A stretch of DNA of 64,000 nt, from NCBI GenBank assembly GCA_965248075.1, contig CBDFIL010000002.1, positions 744,001-808,000 on the forward strand, written 5' to 3'. The notes under the pieces are model-generated. The model had not been told where the DNA came from and made no database searches. It worked only from the letters and a program-made list of their open reading frames with translations. Positions 1-8,122 of the stretch are shown one piece after another; within the stretch, counting starts at the first letter, position 1; every line of letters starts with the position of its first letter. The DNA comes from VXNE01 sp965248075 (lineage in GTDB: Bacteria; Pseudomonadota; Gammaproteobacteria; Pseudomonadales; Azotimanducaceae). Position numbers and translations under genes: made by a program.

Positions 1-16
1 CGCCGGGCAGCAGCTT

Positions 17-113
17 GTAGGGGACGGGCTTGTCCCGTCCCGTTCCTGCAGCTTGCACGGCTCCGGGACGGATGCACGACTCCGGGACGGGCGACCACAA
101 GGGTCGCCCCTAC
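17..113. repeat. REP pair (BIME-like element)
   Basis: Two palindromic REP units face each other. The left unit starts GTAG, then a GGGACGGG stem, a CTTGT loop and a CCCGTCCC stem. The right unit is inverted (stem GGGCGACC, same loop read on the other strand) and ends CCCCTAC. This is the first of about a dozen copies in the window. The 5' GTAG head followed by a hairpin is the known architecture of REP sequences mobilised by RAYT transposases; no RAYT gene is present here. Confidence 0.8.
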
Positions 114-206
114 ATGTGACGTGCCGAATCAGCGGCGAGCGGATTTGTTCCGTGCAAGAGCGCGGGAACGCCGTCTCGCGTGCTTACCGTCGGAGGGGAC
201 GAGGCC

Positions 207-239
207 GTATTGGACAATGTGAGCGACATTGTCCAATAC
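207..239. repeat. Perfect 14-bp inverted repeat downstream of cysS
   Basis: GTATTGGACAATGT is followed by a 5-base loop (gagcg) and its exact complement. A second small hairpin (CCTGT-aaa-ACAGG) follows directly. It lies just past the cysS stop codon, so it could be a transcription stop or a mobile-element remnant. There is no T-run on the cysS side, so it is not a standard Rho-independent terminator. Confidence 0.6.
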
Positions 240-268
240 CCTGTAAAACAGGAACCTTGTCGCGACCT

Positions 269-1678
269 CTACCTCGCGGGCTCCTGGCGCGCCGCCCGCC
301 AGCGGGTCCCGTCGGGCGTGTCCTCGAGTTCGATCCCCTGGGCGGCCAGTTCGTCGCGGATGGCGTCCGCCCGTGCGAAGTCCCTGGCCGCGCGCGCGGC
401 GGCGCGTGCGGCGATGCGGGATTCGACCCACTCCGCATCCGCCTGCGCCCCGCGGCGGAAATGCTCGCCTGCCGGCGCCGTCAGGATGCCGAGCAGCCAG
501 CCGCCGGCGAGCAGTCGGTCCCGCGCGGCAGCGGCCACCGCCGGATCGTCCGTGGCGTGAATCTGCGTCGCGATGGCGTGCATCGCGGCGAGGGCGCGTG
601 GCGTATTGAGGTCGTTGCAGAGCGGCTCGAGCACCGACTCCGGAAACGCATCGGTCGGAGCGTCGCGCCAGGCGAGGGCGGTCGTGCCGTCGTCCGGTGC
701 GTCGAGCAGGGCCTGGTAGAGGCCGTCGAGACTCGCCCGGGCCTGCTGCAGGAGCCGCTTGGACCAGTCGAGCCCGTGCCGGTAGTGCCCGGAGAGCAGG
801 GCGTAGCGCAGGGTCTCGCCGGAATGTTCCGAAAGCAGCGCCCGGATGGTCACGATGTTGCCGAGGCTCTTCGACATCTTCTCGGCGCTGAAGCGCAGCA
901 TGCCGTTGTGCATCCAGTAGCGGACGTACTGCTGGCCGTCCTCGACGCAGGTTCCCTGGGCCAGTTCGTTCTCATGGTGCGGGAACGTCAGGTCGCTGCC
1001 GCCCCCGTGGATGTCGATGGTCGGGCCGAGGTGCTTGCGGATCATCGCCGAGCACTCGATGTGCCAGCCCGGGCGCCCGCGGCCCCAGGGGCTGTCCCAC
1101 CCGGGCAGCTCGGCAGTGGAGGGCTTCCACAGCACGAAATCCTTCGGATCGCGCTTGTACGGCGCGACCTCGACGCGCGCGCCCTCCTGGATGTCTTCGA
1201 GCGACTGCTTCGAGAGCGTGCCGTAGTCCGGGTCGGAGGGCACATCGAACAGGACGTGCCCATCGGCTGCGTAGGCGTGCCCGCGGGCGACGAGGGACTC
1301 GATCATCGCGACGATCTCGGCGATGTGCTCCGTCGCGCGGGGCTCGACGTCCGGCGGCAGCGTGCCGAGCGCGGCGACGTCCTCGAGATAGCGTGCGGTG
1401 AAACGCTCGGTGAGGGCCTCGATGGGCTCGCCGTTCGCCAGCGCCGCGGCGTTGATCTTGTCCTCGACGTCGGTGATGTTGCGCACGTACGTCACCTTCT
1501 CGTAGCGGACCCGCAGGAGCCGCACGAAGACGTCGAACGCCACCGCCGGGAGACCGTTGCCGATGTGGACGAGGTCGTACACCGTCGGGCCGCAGACGTA
1601 GATCGTGACCTCGCCCGGAACGCGCGGCTCGAAGCGGCGTTTGGCGCCGCTGTAGGTGTCGTGAATGTGGATGTCCAT
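269..1678 (-). CDS. cysS: Cysteine--tRNA ligase
   Basis: This class I aminoacyl-tRNA synthetase charges tRNA-Cys with cysteine in the cytoplasm. The 469-residue length is normal for CysRS. The N-terminus carries the zinc-binding CGPTVYD segment and an HIGN version of the HIGH motif. The ERTDVEDK-type segment appears as VRNITDVEDKI, the zinc/adenylate segment as WHIECSAM, and GGSDLTFPHHENE and KMSKSLGN are intact. The ATG at 1678 is followed at once by MDIHIHDTYSG, typical of the family. The gene stands alone on the minus strand, with a TATAAT box about 100 bp upstream. Its 3' end runs into a hairpin and then REP elements. Confidence 0.97.
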   Translation of the reverse strand: MDIHIHDTYSGAKRRFEPRVPGEVTIYVCGPTVYDLVHIGNGLPAVAFDVFVRLLRVRYEKVTYVRNITDVEDKINAAALANGEPIEALTERFTARYLEDVAALGTLPPDVEPRATEHIAEIVAMIESLVARGHAYAADGHVLFDVPSDPDYGTLSKQSLEDIQEGARVEVAPYKRDPKDFVLWKPSTAELPGWDSPWGRGRPGWHIECSAMIRKHLGPTIDIHGGGSDLTFPHHENELAQGTCVEDGQQYVRYWMHNGMLRFSAEKMSKSLGNIVTIRALLSEHSGETLRYALLSGHYRHGLDWSKRLLQQARASLDGLYQALLDAPDDGTTALAWRDAPTDAFPESVLEPLCNDLNTPRALAAMHAIATQIHATDDPAVAAAARDRLLAGGWLLGILTAPAGEHFRRGAQADAEWVESRIAARAAARAARDFARADAIRDELAAQGIELEDTPDGTRWRAARQEPAR

Positions 1679-1780
1679 GCTGTCCGTGCGAAGGTTGGGG
1701 TTGCGGGAGGCGCGCGGGCGCCGGCGGTTCAGGACCGGCTCGGACAGGTACAGGGGAGCGCGCGGCAGAACATCGCGGGC

Positions 1781-1786
1781 ATTATA
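1781..1786 (-). promoter_or_regulatory. Candidate -10 box for cysS
   Basis: Read on the minus strand this is a perfect TATAAT, in a 180-bp gap that is otherwise very GC-rich. It lies about 100 bp upstream of the cysS ATG and points the right way. No good -35 hexamer is visible at the usual spacing, so the call rests on the -10 box and location alone. Confidence 0.4.
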
Positions 1787-1858
1787 AGGCGGTTCGGAAG
1801 GCGCCGGAGGGAGCCGTCGCGAGCTGGCGGGTGCCGCGCGTTGCTGCGCCCGCCGCGA

Positions 1859-3238
1859 TCATCCGGAGACGTCCGGGCCGTAGCGGTCCGCGAGATATCC
1901 GTGCACGGCCCGCAACCCCATGGCTTCCCCGCCGACGGGATGGCCGGGGCGTGCGCGCTGGTTCCAGGCCATGATGTCGAAGTGCACCCACGGCGTGTCG
2001 CCGACAAACCGCTCCAGGAAGAGGGCCGCGGTGATCGCGCCGCCCTGGGGCGTCGCCGGGGCGTTCACGACATCTGCGATCCCGCTGTCGAGCAGGTTCC
2101 GGTAGGGTGCGTGCAGCGGCAGGCGCCAGACGGGGTCTTCGCAGCGCTGCCCGGCATCGGAGATACCTTGCGCGACCGCGTCGTGCGTCGCGAACATCGC
2201 GGGCAGTTCGGTGCCGAGGGCGACCCGTGCCGCCCCGGTCAGCGTCGCGAAGTCCACGATCAGCTCCGACTCCTCCTGGCGCGCCAGCGCCAGCGCGTCG
2301 CACAGGATGAGCCGCCCCTCGGCGTCGGTGTTGTCCACTTCGATCGTAGTGCCGTCGTAGGCGCGCAGCACGTCCCCCGGGCGATAGGCGTTCGACGCTA
2401 CGGCGTTCTCGACGGCCGGGACGAGGACCCGCAGGGCCACCGGCAACCGGCGCGTGGCGATGAGCCGGGCGAGTCCGAGTACGTGCGCGGCGCCGCCCAT
2501 GTCCTTCTTCATCCACCGCATGCCGGTGGCGGACTTGAGGTCGAGCCCGCCGCTGTCGAAGCACACGCCCTTGCCGACCAGGGTCACCCTCGGGTGGGCC
2601 GGGTCGCCCCAGCGCAGGTCGATCAGCCGTGGCTCGGAGGCGCTCGCGCGGCCCACGGCGTGTATGACGCGGAAGTTCTCGCGCAGGAGGTCCGCGCCGG
2701 TCGTCACCGCGACCTGCATGTCGCAGGCGCTCGCGAGCGTGCGGGCTTCGTGTTCGAGATCGTGCGGCAGCAGGTCGCCGGCCGGTGTATTCACCAGGTC
2801 CCGGCAAAGCGCGACGGCCTCCACTTCGTCGAGTACGGATTCGTCCTCCGGGTCGATCAGCAGCCGGGCCGCGGGACGGTCCGCGGGCTTGTAGCGTACG
2901 AATCGGTAGGCGCCTAGTCCCCAGCCGAGCAGCAGCCGGTAGCGCGTGTCCGGGTGGGTGTGGGTGTGGAAGTCGAGGCGATAATCGCCCTCGGCGAGTC
3001 GATGAGGCAGGTCGCCAAGGGTGGCCAGGCCCGCTCCTTCCCCGGTACCGACGACGACGGCGCCGGGCATACCGTCCTCGCCTGGCAACCACGCGAACTG
3101 ACCGGGCTTCCCCTCGAAGCCTGCGCTGTCGAGCCACGCCCGTCCCCGATCGTCCCGTGTTGCACGCCAGTCGTCCAATGCGGCTGCGGCCACGAGAGCG
3201 ATGGGCACGGCCGCCCGTGTGGAGTCGACGACGAGCAT
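1859..3238 (-). CDS. M17 family leucyl aminopeptidase
   Basis: A cytoplasmic di-metal aminopeptidase that removes N-terminal residues from peptides, 459 residues. The catalytic C-terminal domain is clear: VGKGVCFDSGGLDLK holds the metal-binding Lys and Asp, KKDMGGAA follows, and NTDAEGRL is the family signature with the metal-ligand Asp and Glu. The N-terminal half is shorter than in classical PepA (about 500 residues), which suits the smaller PepB-like branch seen in many proteobacteria. It is the next gene upstream of cysS on the same strand but separated by 180 bp with its own promoter-like box. Exact substrate preference cannot be told from sequence. Confidence 0.93.
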   Translation of the reverse strand: MLVVDSTRAAVPIALVAAAALDDWRATRDDRGRAWLDSAGFEGKPGQFAWLPGEDGMPGAVVVGTGEGAGLATLGDLPHRLAEGDYRLDFHTHTHPDTRYRLLLGWGLGAYRFVRYKPADRPAARLLIDPEDESVLDEVEAVALCRDLVNTPAGDLLPHDLEHEARTLASACDMQVAVTTGADLLRENFRVIHAVGRASASEPRLIDLRWGDPAHPRVTLVGKGVCFDSGGLDLKSATGMRWMKKDMGGAAHVLGLARLIATRRLPVALRVLVPAVENAVASNAYRPGDVLRAYDGTTIEVDNTDAEGRLILCDALALARQEESELIVDFATLTGAARVALGTELPAMFATHDAVAQGISDAGQRCEDPVWRLPLHAPYRNLLDSGIADVVNAPATPQGGAITAALFLERFVGDTPWVHFDIMAWNQRARPGHPVGGEAMGLRAVHGYLADRYGPDVSG

Positions 3239-3298
3239 GACGCGGCTACCAGGACCTGTCCGGGCAGAGGCGCGCGGACGCCACGGGGGACCCGCGCA

Positions 3299-4354
3299 TC
3301 AGCCCACGTTCCGGGCAGGAATCAGGCCGAGGTTGTTGCCCTCGAGAATCCGGTCGGCGCGATAGCTCGACCGCACGAGGGGTCCCGAGGCCACCTCGAT
3401 GAACCCGCGCGCCAGGCCCCACTCGCGGTAAGCGGTGAACTCGTCCGGGTGGACCCAGCGTGCCACCGGGAGGTGATTCGGCGTCGGGCGCAGGTACTGG
3501 CCGAGCGTCAGCACGTCGACGTTGGCCTCGCGCAGGTCGTCCATCGCACGCTGCAGTTCGTCGTCCGTCTCGCCGAGACCCAGCATCAGACTGGATTTCG
3601 TCAACACGTCGGGCCGATGGGCCTTGGCGTGGCGCAGGACGCCCAGCGTGCGTACGTATCCGGCGCGCGGGTCGCGCACGGGATGCGTGAGCCGTTCGAC
3701 CGTCTCAAGGTTCTGTGCGAAGACCGCGACACCGGCGTCCACGACCGTCTCCACCGCCGCGGGATCGCCCTCGAAGTCCGGCGTGAGCGCCTCGACCGCG
3801 GTCTCGGGGTTGGTCCGCCGGATCGCGCGGATGCAGGCGGCATAGTGGCTCGCGCCGCCGTCCGGCAGATCGTCGCGATCCACGGAGGTGAGCACGACGT
3901 ATTTCAGCTGCATGAGTCGCACGGACTGCGCGGCGTTGCCGGGTTCGTCCGGGTCGAGCCAGCCGTTCGGATTACCCGTGTCGACCGAGCAGAAGCGGCA
4001 CGCGCGCGTGCACACGGAGCCCATGAGCATGATCGTGGCCGTGCCGTGGCTCCAGCACTCGCCGATGTTCGGGCAATGGGATTCTTCGCAGACGGTGCTC
4101 AGGCGATGCTCGCGCACGGTGCTCCGAACCGCTTCGAAGCCGGGGCCGCCGGGCACGCGCACGCGTAGCCATGGGGGTTTGCGGGGAGCGCGAGGGGGCA
4201 CCCCTCGCATGGAGGGAGGAGCGCCTGGGGGAATCCCTCGCATGGAGGGGGTGCGTGCGGACGGGACCGAGGGGTCGGCCTTGATACCGTCCTTGATCGC
4301 CCGGATGCCCTGAGCGTTGCGGAACTTGACGCCGCTTTGCACCATGGCGCCCAT
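3299..4354 (-). CDS. lipA: Lipoyl synthase
   Basis: A radical-SAM enzyme that inserts two sulfurs into protein-bound octanoyl chains to make lipoate. Both iron-sulfur sites are visible: the auxiliary cluster motif CEESHCPNIGEC (CX4CX5C) and the SAM cluster motif CTRACRFC (CX3CX2C). The closing RSSYRAD segment is also family-typical. I start at the ATG at 4354 (MGAMVQSG); 4345 is an alternative. That gives 351 residues, slightly long because of a repeated proline-rich N-terminal insert (residues about 35-60). No lipB is next to it; the upstream neighbour is an unrelated NADAR gene. Confidence 0.95.
   Translation of the reverse strand: MGAMVQSGVKFRNAQGIRAIKDGIKADPSVPSARTPSMRGIPPGAPPSMRGVPPRAPRKPPWLRVRVPGGPGFEAVRSTVREHRLSTVCEESHCPNIGECWSHGTATIMLMGSVCTRACRFCSVDTGNPNGWLDPDEPGNAAQSVRLMQLKYVVLTSVDRDDLPDGGASHYAACIRAIRRTNPETAVEALTPDFEGDPAAVETVVDAGVAVFAQNLETVERLTHPVRDPRAGYVRTLGVLRHAKAHRPDVLTKSSLMLGLGETDDELQRAMDDLREANVDVLTLGQYLRPTPNHLPVARWVHPDEFTAYREWGLARGFIEVASGPLVRSSYRADRILEGNNLGLIPARNVG
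4196..4251 (-). repeat. Direct repeat inside the lipA N-terminus
   Basis: The block CCCTCGCATGGAGGG occurs twice, about 34 bp apart, and each copy can itself fold (CCCTC against GAGGG). On the coding strand it gives the repeated peptide SMRG(I/V)PP. The repeat is in frame and lies before the first cysteine motif, so it likely does not affect catalysis. Confidence 0.65.
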
Positions 4355-4401
4355 TGTACTGCCGATTGCGGATCCGGCTCTGAGGCAACGCCGATGCGGC
4401 G

Positions 4402-4878
4402 CTACTCGACCGTGCCGGACGCCTCCGCGCGCAATCTCGCCCGGACGTTCATCAGCACCTTGCCGTAGGCGTTCTTGCCGCGGGTGTCGCGTCCGCACCC
4501 CCAGTAGTAGTCGTACTGGCTGGTCTCGATGATCCGCCTGTTGGCGGTATCGAGCAGCGCCGCGGCGACCTCCTCGTGGCTGCGGCACCGCGTGTAGATG
4601 CCACGCGTCATAAACACCTCCTGCACGTCGTTCCAGTCCTTGCGGACGCGGCGCCGGTTGCGGCGGGCGATCTTCTGCGCGGCCCGGGGATGGTCCGCCG
4701 TGCGGATACGCTCGCGCACCTCCGCCGAATCGAACTGCATGCCGTGGAAATAGTGGGCGACCGACGGCCACTCGGTTCCGTCGAGGTGGAAAGCGCACCT
4801 GGAGAAGGTCGACAGGGGGTCGTTGGCGTCCTCCATCGATACCAGGACGGCATCCGCGTCGATGGGTTCGAAGGCCAT
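4402..4878 (-). CDS. NADAR family protein (YbiA-like N-glycosidase)
   Basis: A 158-residue protein matching the NADAR/DUF1768 fold. Members remove damaged or toxic early riboflavin-pathway intermediates, or ADP-ribose-like groups, by N-glycosidic cleavage. Visible hallmarks are the WPSVAHYFHGMQF segment (family W-x-S-x-E-H-Y), the basic RRNRRRVRKDW stretch, the active-site region with MTRGIY, and the C-terminal YYWGCGRDTRGKNAYGKVLM signature. The usual Glu before HYF is replaced by Ala-His (VAHYF), so the active site should be checked. It reads in the same direction as lipA, 47 bp upstream of it, and may be co-transcribed. Confidence 0.85.
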   Translation of the reverse strand: MAFEPIDADAVLVSMEDANDPLSTFSRCAFHLDGTEWPSVAHYFHGMQFDSAEVRERIRTADHPRAAQKIARRNRRRVRKDWNDVQEVFMTRGIYTRCRSHEEVAAALLDTANRRIIETSQYDYYWGCGRDTRGKNAYGKVLMNVRARLRAEASGTVE

Positions 4879-4905
4879 GCAGCGCCGGTCAGGGACGGAG
4901 CCCGA

Positions 4906-5277
4906 TCAGGCGGCCGCGTAAACCAGGAACGCTCCGACGACGGCGGCGCCGGCGCCGATGCCGCGCAACGCTTCGGGTGGCCAGGCCGGCACCCGGTCGA
5001 GCCACTGCTGCAACGTCGCCCGACTCACGAGCAGCGGGACGATCCCGGAGACCACCGACAGCATGGCCAGGATCTGGATCGCCAGGGAGAACTTCGTCTG
5101 GTACGCCGCGAAGTAGAGGATGATCCCGATGGCGAAGCGCCCGTAGGCGGCCAGGTACCGAAGGCCCTCGGAGAAGGTCACGCCGCCGGCCATCGCCGCC
5201 ATGCGCGCGGGCGCGGCGAGGCCGAAAAGGCCGATGGCGACCATCAGGAGCCCGAGCACCATCACGAAGTAGACCAT
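4906..5277 (-). CDS. Small integral membrane protein of unknown function
   Basis: 123 residues, predicted to be mostly membrane-embedded: hydrophobic stretches at about residues 2-24, 45-60, 65-85 and 105-123, separated by short loops with Arg/Lys. No catalytic motif is apparent and I do not recognise the family. It starts with ATG at 5277 next to the repeat/intron zone and is the first gene of a minus-strand run leading into the NADAR gene and lipA (27-bp gap). Inner-membrane location is inferred from hydrophobicity only. Confidence 0.7.
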   Translation of the reverse strand: MVYFVMVLGLLMVAIGLFGLAAPARMAAMAGGVTFSEGLRYLAAYGRFAIGIILYFAAYQTKFSLAIQILAMLSVVSGIVPLLVSRATLQQWLDRVPAWPPEALRGIGAGAAVVGAFLVYAAA

Positions 5278-5360
5278 GTCGCTATCTTACTCCGCACAGG
5301 GGACAAACGCCGCCGCAACGTCCCGTGGTCCAGGGCTTGCAGAGGCTCGGTACGGGCGTT

Positions 5361-6214
5361 GTAGGGGACGGGCTTGTCTTGCGCCAGGCGAAGCTTGGTG
5401 AAGGGGGAAGTTATGTGAAGTGACGGAAACCTTCTTAGCGACCCAGCAGGTGCGAGTCCTGACCGGCCAAGGTTGACCAGCCAGCCGGAACCGAGTGTTG
5501 CGTGGGCAGTGGTGACGCTGTCTGCGAAGCGTACACAGGCAGCCTTGCAGGCCGCGTGATTGAGCCACGAAATCGTTCTCATCGCGGAAGCCGACGCTGT
5601 GACAAGAGTGGAAGGCACCATCGGCGCGCCGAGATGGTCTGGCGCGACCGGTTCCGCCGGGGTCGGAGAGCGGGGCATGCAGGCACGGGTCGCCCAGGAA
5701 CCTGGGAGGTTTCGACGTCTCCGACGGAGGCCGCGGTGCGGGCACCGCGCTACAAGCAGCCCAGGCCCGGGGAAGCGGCCCAGCCCCTCGGGAGCGAAGC
5801 GGGGCAACCGGAGGTACCGCCAAGCGAAGGAAGACGAAGTGCGGCGGGACGGGCGTCGAGAAGTCGGAGTCCGCTGATAGTACTGTTGAAGTCGGGGAAC
5901 TCGCCCCACGGGGACCCGGCGGAGGGAAGCGGCGGATCGGATCATGGACTGCCGTGCGGACAGACGCCTTGGCCACCGAGCCAGCTCAGCGTCTCAACGG
6001 AAGTGCGGCAGGTAGCGGGGAGCCGTTGGAAATGGCGGCTCATGGGTGCGCGCGCTGCGCGTAGCGATACCACGGTTCGAGGAGCCGGATGCCCGAGTCG
6101 GGCACGTCCGGATCTGCGGGAGCCGGGGGTGGGTGACCACCCTCGGCCACCCGGCCCGTCCCGTCTTGAGATCGTGCACGAGCCCAACACGGGCGACGAC
6201 AAGCGTCGCCCCTA
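5361..6214. repeat. REP pair interrupted by a group II intron
   Basis: The left half (GTAGGGGACGGGCTTGTC) ends at 5378 and the same element resumes at 6156 (CCGTCCCGTCTTGAG...), ending CCCCTAC at 6214. The intact sister copy at 6260-6337 shows the uninterrupted sequence, and the 16 bp before both left ends are identical too. So this locus was a tandem duplication of one REP pair, later split by the intron. Confidence 0.8.
5379..6155 (+). mobile_element. Group II intron with most of its reverse transcriptase deleted
   Basis: About 777 nt with group II RNA features. The 5' end TTGCG approximates GUGYG and is followed by a CCAGGC-GAA-GCTTGG hairpin. Near the 3' end, 6082-6114 (GAGCCGGAT..GTCCGGATC) folds like catalytic domain V, with one G-A mismatch where G-U is usual. 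Domain VI follows at 6117-6153: an 11-bp helix capped by GTGA, with an unpaired A at 6149 as candidate branch point. Between them a short reading frame (about 5850-6030, with SPLIVLLKSGN and VSTEVRQVA) resembles the N-terminal leader of intron-encoded reverse transcriptases, but the catalytic domains are gone. Intron ends are set by the intact REP copy next door and are precise to one base. Confidence 0.7.
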
Positions 6215-6259
6215 CAAGGTCCCGTTTCGAATGACCTGCCAACGCTCGGTACGGGCGTT

Positions 6260-6337
6260 GTAGGGGACGGGCTTGTCCCGTCCCGTCTTGAGATCGTGCA
6301 CGAGCCCAACACGGGCGACGACAAGCGTCGCCCCTAC
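6260..6337. repeat. Intact REP pair, sister of the intron-interrupted copy
   Basis: Two inverted REP units: GGGACGGG-CTTGT-CCCGTCCC on the left, and on the right a unit whose other-strand reading is GGGCGACG-CTTGT-CGTCGCCC. Ends are GTAGGGG and CCCCTAC. It proves the empty site of the neighbouring intron. The remaining 70 bp to the acyl-CoA dehydrogenase stop codon hold a degenerate REP-like fragment and no gene. Confidence 0.85.
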
Positions 6338-6407
6338 AACGTCCCGTGTCGGTTCAGCGGCCGAGTCCGCCACGGGCGACGCGGGCCGTCCCGTGCCGAT
6401 TCGCAGA

Positions 6408-8033
6408 TCAGAACGCCCGCTCCAGGATCGGCCTGAAGCGCGGGTCGCAGCCGCCGCCGCCGGGCAGCAGCGAGCGGTGTTCGCCGGGTAGACGCAGCCG
6501 ACAGAACGCCTCCGCGGTGAGCGGGTCTCCGCAGCGCAGCAGGACGCTCGCCTGCAGCGCGACCGCCAGGCGTTCCACCCAGCCGCGCGCCGTGAACTCG
6601 ATGTCGGCCGGCGGCGCGCGCAGGGTCGCCTCGAGGATGCCGACTTCCCGGTCCAGGCCCGCGTCGAGAGAGGCCGCGGCGTGCAGTTCCTCGAGGACGC
6701 ACTCCACCGTCGCCGGTTCGCGGGCGAACGCGCGCAGCACGTCGAGGCACTGCACGTTGCCGCTGCCTTCCCAGATGGCGTTCACCGGCGCTTCGCGATA
6801 GAGACGCGCGAGGATGCGGTCTTCCATGAAGCCGCTGCCGCCGATGCACTCCATCGCCTCCGCTGTCATCGCCGGGACGCGCTTGCAGATCCAGTACTTG
6901 CCGAGGGGCGTGAGGATGCGTACGGCGACGTCCTCGCCGGCATCGAGGGCGCGGCCGGCGCGCATCGTCAGGGCAAGCGCCGCCTCGCTCTCGACGACCA
7001 GGTCCAGGAGTACGCCTTGCATGACGGGTTGCTCGGCGAGCACGCGCCCGAAGGCGCTCCGGTTGCGGCAGTGATGCAGGGCCTGCACGGACGCCTGCCG
7101 GATGAGCGCGGACGAGCCGACCATGCAGTCGAAGCGGGTGAGGGCGACCATGTGAATGATGTTGGCGACGCCGCGCCCGGGTTCTCCGATCAGCCGGGCG
7201 GACGCGTCGAACAGTTCCATCTCGGCGGAGGCATTCGAGACGTTGCCCATCTTGTTCTTCAGGCGCTGCAGCTCGAACGGGTTGCGGGTGCCGTCCGGGC
7301 GCCAGCGCGGCATCAGGAAGCACGACAGTCCCGGCGGCGTCTGCGCCAGGATCACGAAGCCGTCGGACATGGGCGCGGACACGAAGAACTTGTGCCCGGT
7401 GAGCAGGTATTCTTCGCCGGGGCCGCCGTTCCCGGTCGGGACGGCTGTCGTGCTGTTGGCCCGCACGTCGGACCCGCCCTGCTTCTCGGTCATGGCCATG
7501 CCGAGGGTGAGTCCGGATTTCTCCGCCATGGGCAGGTTGCGCGGATCGTAATCGCGCGCGGTGACCCCGGGCTCCCAGGTCCGCGCGAGGTCGGGTTGCA
7601 GGCGCAGCACAGGAACGGCAGCGAAGGTCATGGTGGTCGGACAGCCGTGGCCGGACTCCACCTGGTGCTGCAGGTACTCCATCGCCGCGCGGGCGACATG
7701 GGTGCTCGGGCGGGAGTCGATCCAGGGCAGGGCGTGGATGCCGCGTTCGATGGCAAGCTCCATCAGGCGGTGGTAGGCGGGGTGATAGTCGACACAGTCG
7801 ATGCGGCGTCCGGCGGTGTCGTGGGAACGGAACACCGGGCGGTTCTCGTTCGCCTGGAAGCCGAGCGCGATGACTTCCTCCGAACCCGTCAGTGCGCCGT
7901 ACTCGCGCAGCATGGGATCCGCCCAGTCGGCGCCCCCTTGCTCGACCGCGCCCTGCAACGCGGCGTCCGCCAGGTAGGCGTTGTAGTCGACGAGCGGGGG
8001 TGGCTGGTTGACCACCTCGTGGGACGTTGGCAT
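6408..8033 (-). CDS. Acyl-CoA dehydrogenase family protein, AidB-like
   Basis: A flavoprotein of the acyl-CoA dehydrogenase superfamily, 541 residues from the ATG at 8033, which has a GGAGG box 8 bases upstream. The extended N-terminal domain, the MTEKQGGSDVRANST segment and the C-terminal helix bundle with CIGGSGFMED and IWEGSGNVQCLD fit the AidB branch, which is longer than ordinary acyl-CoA dehydrogenases (about 380). AidB itself is tied to alkylation damage response; other members oxidise isovaleryl-type CoA esters, so the substrate is open. It is divergent from the MFS gene at 8123, sharing an 89-bp promoter region. Confidence 0.88.
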   Translation of the reverse strand: MPTSHEVVNQPPPLVDYNAYLADAALQGAVEQGGADWADPMLREYGALTGSEEVIALGFQANENRPVFRSHDTAGRRIDCVDYHPAYHRLMELAIERGIHALPWIDSRPSTHVARAAMEYLQHQVESGHGCPTTMTFAAVPVLRLQPDLARTWEPGVTARDYDPRNLPMAEKSGLTLGMAMTEKQGGSDVRANSTTAVPTGNGGPGEEYLLTGHKFFVSAPMSDGFVILAQTPPGLSCFLMPRWRPDGTRNPFELQRLKNKMGNVSNASAEMELFDASARLIGEPGRGVANIIHMVALTRFDCMVGSSALIRQASVQALHHCRNRSAFGRVLAEQPVMQGVLLDLVVESEAALALTMRAGRALDAGEDVAVRILTPLGKYWICKRVPAMTAEAMECIGGSGFMEDRILARLYREAPVNAIWEGSGNVQCLDVLRAFAREPATVECVLEELHAAASLDAGLDREVGILEATLRAPPADIEFTARGWVERLAVALQASVLLRCGDPLTAEAFCRLRLPGEHRSLLPGGGGCDPRFRPILERAF

Positions 8034-8122
8034 GGCGGGTCCTCCGGCGTCGACGGCGGCAGTTTCGCACAGCGCAGGCCGCAACGCGCCCGGCCGGGGA
8101 AGCCGTGGCGGGGGAGTCCATC

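Noticed and set aside
53..2917. A 954-codon open frame on the plus strand
   Set aside because: It lies antisense to cysS and the M17 aminopeptidase, is rich in Arg/Gly/Pro with no domain, and is an expected shadow in GC-rich DNA.
5502..6263. 253-codon frame in the intron
   Set aside because: Only the middle part resembles an intron reverse transcriptase leader; the rest is structured intron RNA and REP sequence, so it is not annotated as a gene.
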